Source: Mesorhabditis belari
Taxonomy: Eukaryota > Nematoda > Chromadorea > Rhabditida > Rhabditidae
Length of the DNA stretch: 64,000 nt
Reading direction: 5' to 3'
Assembly (NCBI GenBank): GCA_958450365.1
Contig: CAUEEP010000923.1
Location: 575,501-639,500, forward strand
Under the pieces are notes generated by a model that was given only the letters and a program-made list of their open reading frames with translations, was not told where the DNA came from and ran no database searches. The position numbers were made by a program, and so were the translations under genes. Position 1 is the stretch's first letter, and each line of letters opens with the position of its first letter. Of this stretch, positions 13,640 to 25,600 are shown piece after piece.

Positions 13640-16600
13640 TTAAATGCTGAGCCCACAAAATGAGAGTTCGCTTCCTAATTTACCTTCCAATTTACTGAGG
13701 TAAACTCGATAAAGCAGCCTGAAAATGTTTTTTGGACTCGTTTTGATTAGATCGGTTTACCTTGGGATTAAAGCTGTGACAACAGTTAAGAGTTCAACAA
13801 TGTAGAAGCTAGCTTGCACTGAAATTTTGCTACTTTTGGTTTGCGAAGGTAAAACTTACTCATTAAGCGAAAAGAAACGAGAACCGGTGGTCCATAAAGA
13901 CCTAAAATCAAGCATTCTCATCAATAAAAACCAATAATTTCTCACCACTCCAGGGACCAATTACCGCGTGATAAGCCAAGAAAAATACAAAATGAAGAAC
14001 CGTGAAGAAAGCGAAAATCACCCAAATCGGCCAAGTCTAAAATCGGTCTACTTTCAATTTGAGGCTTTTTCCACTCACCCAACAACGAACTTCTAGAGCC
14101 AAGTGAAAAGTGTTGCACTGAAAAAGTGGCTTTATTTTGATGATAAAGATTTGACAAAAAATGATTATAATCTGTAAAACAAACCAAAAACATTGAGGTG
14201 GCGAGAACGAACCCGAATTCCCAAAGACCCACACTTGTATTCACTGCCCACTATAATTTGATCAAATTTTCTCATCTTTTCATTTCAACTCACAATATGA
14301 GCACAGTAGTAACAAACGGCTGCCTGATAAAGAGCATCCAAAATATTGAAAAAGAAAAGTTTCCATGAATAGCACTGTCCTTCCATTGTTTTACTGGAAA
14401 TGTTAAAATTTTTTTTTTTTTGAGAAAATCTAAATCTTTTTACCGGTACAACGATGGTCTCTCTATTAACAAACGACCTTCGTACGCTTGATCGTACATT
14501 CCGTAAATGATCGGTTGAACGCTAAAAAGATTTTTCTTCTTTATTTTCTTCTTCTATCCATTTTACTAAACCTTGTGAAAACGATTGAGTAAAGCATCGA
14601 GTAGATCGGATCCATCGGGCTTTCCCCCGAGTATAGCGAATAGAATTGACAAAAGAAGATGATGAAAACGAGAAGCTGAAGTTGGATATGGGCAATTCAT
14701 TGAAAAAAAAAACTTACAGCGTTTTTGTAGAGAAAATACAAGTATGTGTTCGCGATTCGATCGTAGTTCCAGTGCCCGTGAATCAATAGGAGACGCTTGA
14801 GGAAACGGAAACGAGCGATCGCGAAGTCAGAAGCCATCACTGCCTAGAAAGATTGATTTTTTTTGGTTTAAATTTGAAGTATTCTTCGACTATTTGAGTC
14901 AGCTAATACCGTTTTCTAAAACAAATCAACTTTTAAAACTATTGTAAAATAACCTCAACCTTTTGTCCAATCTAGCTAATTTTGGCTAATTCTGCGAGGG
15001 AGTTCATAGTAGATTTAAACGAAAACATCTGTCGGTCCTTTAAGGTTTGTCGTGTTTTTCTCAGCACCAACCATTCCTTTTTGACTATTTTACTATCATT
15101 CGATGCAGAATAAAATTGTGCGTCGAATGATACCAAAATCAACTCCAAATATAATATCCATGCAAAGTTGTTGGCTAAAAATTGAAACCCCGCCCATTAT
15201 GGGTGGAACTTAACTTTTTGCCTCATAACTTTGCATGGATATTACATTTTGAGTTGATTTTGGTATCATTCGACGCGTAATTTTATTCCGCATCGAATGA
15301 TAGTAAAATAGTCAAAAAGGAATGGTTGGTGCTGAGAAAAACACGAAAAACTTTAAATCGGCAAAGGCAAAAAAAAGGGCCAACTTTTTTTAAAAGTTTA
15401 TTTCATAAGGATCAGGCTTGCAGTCGGAAAATTGAATATCTTTTGATTTTGAAAGAAAAACTCAACAAATGGGGCAGCTATGGGCAATTTTTTTCCGATT
15501 TTTCCGTCGCAGTGCGTAGCTGCCCCATTCGTTGGGTTTTGATTTGAAAATCAAAAGGTATTCAATTTTTCGCTTTTTCCGCTTACAAGCCCGATAGGAA
15601 TACCGAGAAAATATAAAAAGTATAGATTGAATAAAACTAAAGACAAGATTACGATCATTTTCAAAAGTTGACACGTTTTCGAAGAAAAGAACAACCAATT
15701 TTCCAACCCACCTGCATTCCCTCATTTCCACTCACACCAACGCCCACGTGGGCCGCTTGGATCATCGGCACATCGTTGGCTCCATCACCTGTGAAATGTT
15801 CGTATTTTAAGTGCAAAACAACAAAAAAAAACAACAATCTATAATATTAATCTATAATACAATCTATCTACAGGCTTTTGAAGCTATAGCTATGGGCCAT
15901 TGAAGCTATAGTTACGGGCTATTGAAGCTATAGCTATGGACCATTGAAGCTATAGATACGGGCTTTTGAAGCTATAGCTACGGGCTATTGAAGCTATAGC
16001 TATGGGCCATTGAAGCTATAGCTACGGGCTTTTGAAGCTATAGCTACGGGCGTTTACCAACCAATCGCCAGCACACGACCACCGAAATTCTTCTTCACAC
16101 AAGCCACCACTTCGCTTTTCTCGGACGGGGTCATCCGGTAGCAGAGAACGGAAGCACTTCTGCAATTTTCGATGCAATTTCTTGTTTCTTTAACTTGTTT
16201 TCCTTTCAAACCATACCTCTGCACAATGTCCAACAAAGTTGTATCGTTTTCCTTCAAGATCGTCAATGCTTGCGGGTTGAGTTTGATGTTACACCTAAAA
16301 GTAAGCTTTGATTCAAACTTCGATTCAAATTTCTTATTTTCTTTATAAATTTACCGTCCAATTCCAGAAATGTTCGGCAAATCGTCGCGCGTTGAGACGT
16401 TGACTTCAGGATGTCGTGGATCGAAAAGACCACAAGAACGGGCTGGAAAGGAGTTTTTAGAAACAGTCTAAAGTCTACCCACAGGCAATTTTTGATTACC
16501 TATATTTTCAGCGGTTTCCAACTTGTCTCCGGTTAGTAGCCAGACTTGAAGACCGGCCTCGCGTAGAGAGGAGATCGTATCGGAGACTCCTTCCTGAAGA

Positions 16601-19600
16601 TTTTTGTTAGCTCATACTGACAAGGGATAGTCAACAGATCCAGCTCACCAAAGCTTAAATCAACAGATTCAGCTCACCAAATGAAATAATCCATATACCA
16701 TACGACGCAGAATTTTACGCTGAATGATAGATAGATATAATCTCAAACTAAAAGTACAAACCTCTTACTATACCTCTTGTAACGAAAATCAGATCAATCT
16801 CAAGTACAAGCAATATCCGAATATCTGATTCGTTTTTGCAAAATGTTTCTGAATCGCGCGCAATTTGGGAAACAATTTTTTCGACTTCTCTTTATAAGGC
16901 TTACGCGCGCACTGCGGGAAATGGCTGGATAGTGTAGTGGATATTGGGGAGGATATGGAGTAGCTACTCGAGTGTTCGGATCCGCTTACTTTTTTTTGTA
17001 AACATTTTTATGGTGTCTCTCATAGGTTCAAGTCTCTACTATGCTATTTGTGTATTGTATATGTATTTTGATGTTGCTTTTACTTGAGATTGATATGATT
17101 TTCGTTACAAGAGGTATAGTAAGAGGTTTGTATTTGTAGTTTGAGATTGTATCTATCTATCACTTCGAGATAAAGATATTCTGCTTATTGGTCGAATAGA
17201 AGGATTGTGACGTTCAGGCTTTATTCTTTTTGGGTTCTTGTTGTTATATCCACGAGATTTAAATAATCTAGCAATAAGTGCATTGTCCATTCAAATATGA
17301 GGTTCTCAAAATTACGATTAAGAACAAGATGGAGAATCTTTTTCTGGAGAACAAAACTTTTTCTGTAAACGCTCTTGCGTAGATGGAGCAGTTCTTGTTA
17401 CAATTTTCTACGGATAAGATTCATAAGTACCTTTGTTATCTTTATCTTTATCTTTATCTTTATCTTTCTCTTTATCTTTCTCTTTCTCTTTCTCTTTATC
17501 TTTCTTTATCTTTGTCTTTATCTCTATCTTTCTTTGTCTCTTTTAGAAATTCTAGGCAATAAACATTTTCTCCTATATCGAAATGATCGATTCATTCAAA
17601 ATGATCGATTCGTTCAAAATGATCGATTGATTCAAATTTACTTGTAGCTTATCCTCCACTCCGGTCACTCCCAACAACGTCAAGTTGCTCTCAATCTCAT
17701 CAGCTTTCTGCGCCAACATCATTTCCCTCTCCGAGGTGGTGTCCATTTCGATCTGAATCAAGTTATCAAGTTTTGCTTACTGTTACAGCAAAGTTACGAA
17801 TGATCAGTACAGATTCCAGGATTCTTTAGCTTTTTTAGCCAAGTTTCTTTAGTTTCAAATATAAATTCAAATATATAATTCAAATACAAACTCACAAATT
17901 GGTAAGCTGATGAGAATTCCTGGTACTCATCCCATGTTAACCGTCGCATCCCATAGACGAGAGTGCTGTAATGAAAACGTATACAAATTTCGGCTTTTAA
18001 TTACCGTAATCCTTTTCCAGCATAGTGTCCAAGCAGAGCACGAGCCTTATCGGGTGACATTTGCGAGGCACCGATCGACCGAGCTGACGAGGTTTCTGAA
18101 CGAGAATTGGATTTTCATTTTCAGAAGAATATTTAGATAAACAGATAGATTATTTTTATGGAATTTTAAAGAGATCACAGAAATCACAGAAATCACAGGA
18201 AATCTACCATTTTCTGATTCATCAAAGACGGGCGGAGTTGCCCCGTCTCGCAAACGGGTCAACATCGAGGCGTCGGCGCCCTGAAAGCACTATATTGTTG
18301 AAAACTCAATTGCTATTGAAAATCAAGAATATTTAATGATCAATAAGTTCAATACTAACGTAAATATCATTCTATATTCTAAAACCTGTAGCGGTTACTG
18401 TAGGTTACTGTAGCGATTAAATGTCGCATATTCTAGACAATATTACTGTAAAATTTCACCTTTGTATACAGAATTGGTCCCGATTTCCCCTTGATGATAA
18501 TGGACATTCGCTTTCGATTCGCGTCAAAGGGGAGCACTCGGAGGACCTCGATTCTGAAAGATACAAAAGTTTGTATCTTACAGTAATTTTAAAATAATTA
18601 GATAATCAACATTCATTTTCATTCAAGAATCTACAGATTTTGTAGATTCATCTGTTTTTTTTTTGTAGATTCAACAACTTCTTTCACAGATGAATTGTAC
18701 AAAATCTCTAGATTTAAGTGTTTAAAATTTGTTTCTGTTTAAAGTCAGAGAATGGAAAGAGAAGAAATTCAATAGAATTTTGATACTTTTCACTAGCAAA
18801 CCTTTGATTTTGTTGATCGGGGAATTGCAGGGTGACGTGAGTGGCGCCGCGCTCCTGCAGCACGAATCCGTATTGAGCAGCACCCTGGAAATTGAAGTAT
18901 TGAAGTATTGAAGTAATAAATACCCCAGAAAAGCTAGGTTTTCAATTTTTGAGCACTTTGAAGTCAAGTGTGTATTCGAAATAATAATAGCTTTTATAAA
19001 TCAAAAATTTGTACCTCAACTAGAGCCAACTCGTCGGGACTTTCGGCCTCGTAGCGACTCTCTTTTTTCGTCTTTGGTCCTTTATGATGTTTGTGGCGAA
19101 AGTTGTGCACAGAAGAGGCGGGTGAAGAGATTCTTGAATGAAAATGATTGCTGATTATCTAGTTATTTAAAAATTACTATAAAATACAACTCACATGCTA
19201 CTGATTCTCGGTAGGAAATTGCGGATGCTGTGCGAGAGGCGTTGGGAGAAAGTCGAAACCCGGGAAAGGCGTTGACCGGCCGACTGAATTTCGGTTTTAA
19301 ATATTCAAAAATAGCTATATTTTATCTAATATATTACATCTAATATATTAGATCTAAATAGTAATCTAAATAGTAATCTAAATAGTAATCTAAATAGTAA
19401 TCTAAATATTAGATCTAAATAGTAATCTAAATAGTAATCTAAATAGTAATCTAAATATTAATCTATTAGGTTGATGCATAAGTCTTTTTGTTCCTTTTCG
19501 TCTGCCGTTTCAAGCCAACAAATGCACGAATTAAACTACGGTTGATTTCATTAGAAAAACCAATTATTTTTCTGCAAAATAACATTAAAACGGGTTTAAA

Positions 19601-22600
19601 AATATTTTATGCCTGGATTTTCTTGAGAGTATGAAGTCGGGTAGTCAAAAAGGGCTAACTCGATGATGCGGTTTAGACACCTTAGCTAAAGAAAACCTAT
19701 CATCTTCGTGTCAATAGATAAAAGATAGAGAAAAAAAACGTTTGATATTTCGCCAAAATTTCAGAGAAATTCATTCAGCCAATTTTTCCGTAGAGTTTTT
19801 TATAGATTTTTACGAAAAAGGCGTTTTTCACTCTCGAATTTGCTTGAAAGTGAACCGAAATTCATTTAAAAAGATGCAAATTGAACAAAAAAACACTTTT
19901 TTTATAGAGCAAACTATAGATTAATTGGTGAATTTGTTACTTTTTAACAGAAGTACGAAAAAAACGAAAAGACTTATGCATCAACCTAATAAATATTAAT
20001 CTAAATATTAGATCTAAATAGTAATCTAAATAGTAATCTAATCTACTAGTGTTTAGCTGTATTTTGATCTCTATTCAAAGCTTCACCTTTTCATCACTAT
20101 TCTCTTCCTCGTCTTCGGAGGTGATCGCGTCGAGAGTCGTGTCCGAGTTTGAGATCACTGCCTGCCAATTGGGTACTGGTCTAAAATCGTTTCAATCTAG
20201 ATAGATTCAATTGAATCTATTCTAAAATAGCTTCAATTTAAGGAGGTTTAAAGAAAAGTAAAAATAAACTCGAATCAGCATATCCAATTCTATAGGATTT
20301 TTCAACCGGGTCTAGGATGTTCAATCGAAAATTTGATCCTTTAGATTTGAATGAATTTGATGCTTTAAACGGATGTTTGAAAGGCGAAGAAAAGCGAAGA
20401 AAAGGTACGTTGATAGGCTAATGGATAACGAGATAACGAGATAACACAGCAGACTTTCGCAGCAGACTTTCGCAGCAGACTTTCGCAGCAGACTTTCGCA
20501 GCAGACTTTCGCAGCAGACTTTCGCAGCAGACTTTCGCAGCAGACTTTCGCAGCAGACTTTCGCAGCAGACTTTCGCAGCAGACTTTCGCAGCAGACTTT
20601 CGCAGCAGACTTTCGCAGCAGACTTTCGCAGCAGACTTCCGTTCACGGAACCAGGGTTCGGTTCTTGATGCAGCAAAGAAAAACTAGAAACTAAGAGCTG
20701 CATCAGGGACCGAACTCTGACCCTGCGAGTCGGAGTCTAATTCCTTATCCACTAAGCCACCGACGCACCTTCGCCCCGCTAGAGAAGCAGCCTATTAAGC
20801 CTATCGTTTTAACCGCTAGAGAAGCAACCTAACTCCAAATTTTCGTTTGAAGTTTTACACACATTTGGCGGATTTTAATTTCAGATTCGAATTCCGCATA
20901 CCCGATTCTATAAAGCTCACTAGGTGGGCAGATAAAAGCTCACCATTAGTTGGTGCCAACCAAGCCTAGACTGGCCTGGCTGGACTCTGAAAATTTGGGT
21001 TTGAGATTCTGGACCGAGCTTTCTTTCAAAAAAAAGCCTTGATTTTGTATTTGCCTTGATCTATATATTCTTAAAATGTAATCAATACACGTCTCTCACT
21101 CACTCTTCTTCATCGACGAAACGAATCGCGCGTTCTTTATGAATCCGATATCTCTCTTGTCGCTCGAGGAATTCGGGCTCGGTGACCGTGTAGAAAGAGG
21201 AGTTGTCAATCGTGTACACTCCGTCCTCGTATTGGCCAACCTTGAAATTATGCTGTAATAGCTTTCACTAAGGTATTGCAAAATATCTACATAGTAAGAA
21301 TATTTTGTTGAGATTCCTTTGCAAACCCGATCCTCTTACCTCTAACATATCTCGATGCTCTCTATTCACCACCACCGTGTTGCAAATAGCCAAATTGGTA
21401 AAGAAATTTCTGAAAATGTTTTATAGTTTAAATTTTTAGGGAATGGAACAAATGCGATCTTTTTTTTGCGCACCCGGACATTTGCGCACCTTTTTTTCGG
21501 CACCTAGCCCATTAGCGCACCTTTTTTCGCGTTTTAAAAAAGCTCTAAAAGCTAATATTAACCAATTTCTATTCCAAAAGTTGTTTTTCTAGGTAATTTG
21601 AGGGTGTCGAATTCAAATTTTGACATAACAAAGCTTGTGGAACCAATTTGAAAGACAAAACGGCTAGATCAAATTACAGAAAATTGTTGATTGTTGATTG
21701 TTGATTTTTCTCTTTGTATAACTCCGTCCGTTCGCTTCCACAAGCTCTGATATGCCAAAATTTCGATTCTACGCCCTCAAATTACCTAGAAAAACAACTT
21801 TTGGAATAGAAATTGGTTAATATTAGCTTTTAGAGCTTTTTTAAAACGCGAAAAAAGGTGCGCTAATGGGCTAAGTGCGGAAAAAAAGGTGCGCAAATGT
21901 CCGGGTGCGCAAAAAAAAGGTAGCATTTGTCCCACTCCCAATTTTTATACTTTTATAAAAGTTATTCAAGTTACTAGTTTTATCAGTCAGTCCCTTATCT
22001 CAGTCTGAAAAGTTTACAGCGTTTAAACTAATAACTTTCAAAAGTTTCTCAACTATTGCTAAAGATATTTAGTCTTTATAGTTGAATAACTATTGTTTAG
22101 GGTATTGTAAGAAATATATATTTATACTTTTATCTTTTATAATTTCTTGTGAGACCGTGTCTCGGTGTGGTTCAATGGTAGATGTCTCTTGGAAACGCAG
22201 AATTTATCAAAACTTTCCCTTATTAGGGCAAACTGGAGCAACCTGGCACTATCACAATTACTTCAACACTTGCGTGTGAAAAAAAAAGGATGAATAGAAA
22301 AGGGAGACCTCAACTGACTCAAAACAAAGCTTAAATAACGGGGTTTTTAAGTCCACAAGCTGCGACAAACGGACAACTGAATATCGTCTAGTGGCTGATT
22401 ACGGTAGTTTATCCATCAACTTTAGATTTTAACTTGTGTATTGAATTTTGACTAACTGCAGAGCATTCGCCACAGGTATTGTAATGGGTTAAAGTATTAG
22501 ATGTAGTATTTTAAAAAGCTTACTGTAAACTCTCATCGAGACGCCACGTGGAAAGAACGCGAACTCTCAACTCGTCGGTTGGATGAAGACCTGTTGAGGG

Positions 22601-25600
22601 TAAACGCTGCTAAAAGTGAAAAAAGAAATCGAATACAATATTACGAATCTCTTACTAGTAATCTATTTATTATTAAATCAATAATTTCTTCTTTATAAAA
22701 ACCGCTTACATGAGCATGAACACCAGCCGGCGTTCCGTAGTCGAAATTGTCGAAAGCGCATCTAGAAAAGCATTTCTGGGACTTGGATTCGATTTTGATT
22801 TAGCTGTAATTAAGAGCAAGATCTAAAGCTTATCTCTAACTCTAAAGCTTATCTCTAACTCTAAAGCTTATCTCTAACCATAAGGCTTATCTGTAACTCT
22901 AAATCTGGTTCTTTTCCAATATCGGGGGAGCGGAAGGATTATCGGGGGAGCGAAAGGAAAATCGGGGGAGCAAATCGGGGGAGCTTTGGCAGCGCTACTT
23001 ATGTCCTATATTATACAAACTACCGCCATAAAATCCGCGAATTACCCGTTATTCTCAAACCTTTATATTAGATCACAAAAGTGACTTAAATATCTAACAC
23101 CCAGCGAAATAGATATTTTCCCTTTGAGCGGACTTTCATCGATTCGCCACAATTGCAAATCCACGACTGGATGACTCTTTTGGTGACGAAATAATCGATT
23201 GCCGTCGATTCCTTGAACGCACAAATATCGGAGAAGGCGCATCGTCGTTAAAGTTTGAAAAAAAAAACGTTGCAGTTAAAATACAGCCCCGGAAATGCAT
23301 TTTTCGAGGGCGCAAAATTTGCTCCCCCGATTTTCCTTTCGCTCCCCCGATAATCGGACCGCTCCCCCGATATTGGAAAAGTACCTCTAACTCTAAAGCT
23401 TATCTCTATCTCTAAAGCTTATCTCTAACTCTAAAGATCTAAAGATCTAAAGCTCTAAACTTCTAAAGATCTAAAGATCTAAAGATAAGCGCACTTTTCA
23501 CAAACCTTCGAAAAATCATGATATTCTCGGTGACGGTGCCCGTCTTGTCGCTTAACACGTGTGTCACTTGACCCAACTCCTCCGGGATTGTCAAGTTTCG
23601 CACTTGCACTCGTTGATCCTAGAGTTTACAAAATATTTACAAATATTTCAAGACTAAAGTACCTTTTCACCGTGGTAAAGATGCACGTCTTGTTGCATCA
23701 GAAACACCAATCCCAGTTTGATCAACTCGACAGTGATGTAAAGGGACAATGGCACTAAGACCTAGATAGATTTTATTCATTTTCCAACTGATTTTACATC
23801 TCTATCAATCTCTAGAAAGTTCAGAATCATGTTAACATGTAAAACTATCGTAAAATAAAAATTAGAGCGATTAATTGATGAACGAAAGAAGTAAATAAGG
23901 AACAAAAAAGCCTGGAAAAGCTTTCTGGAAAAGCCTAATACCGTATTTTCTCTAATAGTAGTGCACCCAGAGCGTCGCCTAAATTCCTCGAAATCTCGAG
24001 AACCGCTTATCAGAACCTATCGATGTGGGGTCGGAAAATGTAGCTGACGATGAGATCTTGTGGGGGATTTGAGTGTTGAGCTTCTGGGAAAAATTGGTAA
24101 CCGTAAAATAGTCATCAACTCGGCTACAAATCTACCGTAACAAATCCAACAAAGCTTAAAGAAGCTGGTAACTAAAGGAGAAGCTGATCTCAAAGAAGCT
24201 AGTCCCTAATACTATTCCATAAGCTTGCCTAAATTCCTCGAAATCTCGAGAACCTCTTATCAGAACCTATCGATGTGGGGTCGGAAAATGTAGCTGACGA
24301 TGAGATCTAGCTGATGATTAGAGTGTTGAGCTTCTGCAAAAGCTTGGGAACCGTAAAATAGTCACCAACTCGGCTCACCAGGGTGCACTACTATTAGAGA
24401 AAATACGGTAACTGATAAAATAAAAAAAATCTATCAATCTTGGCTAATACTAGCATTTTAAAGAAAAAACTATTTTACAATGCTTTAATTTAAACCTGAT
24501 AGTTGATGATGAAGGTGCCAATGCTGTAAATCCCCTCTTGCCACCATGGATTCTCGGGTTCAGTCTAAAAATGGTTACAATTGTTAGAAATGCTTTACTT
24601 GCGATGTTTTACTAGCTTGCTAATCGAAAAAAGTGAAATTCATCTTACAATTAGCATTGTTCATGTCGAAAGTCATTTCATGTCATTTCAATCGAAAGAC
24701 TTTCAACTTTTTTCGCTCACCTCGTAGATCGCAGATCCATTCCGATTGTGATTTTGCGCGGTAGTGATCGCTGAACCGGCTGAGCCAATCATGCCTGTAA
24801 AATTTCATTTTCGAAACTCAACAAAGATCGTTTTTTTGTTTAAATCAAGACTCACACATAATAATTAAGATTAAAAAGCAGACGAGGATGAACTTGTTCG
24901 TGAGGTGCTCAATCTGCGAGCGTTTCGGCTTCGGTCGACCGTTGTTTAACATCACTTTTGTGTCAGGGCCTGAAAAGAAATACTTAGATGTTCGATAACC
25001 AGCTTTTATAGGCTAATTAGATATAGCACTTTACTTTAGATCTATCAAAAAAAAAACTCACCAGCATATAAAACTAATCCCTCGACGAAAGTCGTGTTCC
25101 TCAAGCGGCATCCTCTCCACAACATGTGATCTTTGCCTGTAAAAATTGCTAAGATAGATAAAGACTCAATTTTACAACAAGTAACAGAGTAACCAGATTC
25201 AGCTACTACTCTATTAGAGTTTTGCTAAATCCAAAGAACATTACAAAAAACAAAATATGGTCGGGGCCGGGACTCGAACCCGCGACCTCCCACTTACCGG
25301 CCGAACGTTCTACCAATGAACTAAACCGAGGGGCAACCTGGGTCGCCAGGCTAGCCCCTTATGCCTTACTTTAGCTTTACCTAGCTTTGTAAGTCTGGCT
25401 CACAACCTAGCTTCTAGTTAGGCCCTGGTCTAGCCTAGCCTAGCCTAGCCTACCGTAGGGTCCAGCTGGACACATCTCCGTACTCTACAATGCGCTGCTT
25501 TTCTACAGTACACTCTAGTACATTGTTAACAACTCTCGCAATTCATATGTACTCTTCTTATCCCTCGAAAACTCACTAAAGTTCTCCTTTTGCCTCTGCG

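Noticed and set aside
20446..20636. CRISPR-like perfect repeats
   Set aside because: Units are contiguous 13-mers without spacers, in a eukaryotic intron; it is a minisatellite.
22150..22200. tRNA 5'-half (GTGTGGTTCAATGGTAGA)
   Set aside because: A D-arm is recognisable but no T-arm follows; too short to annotate as a tRNA-like gene.
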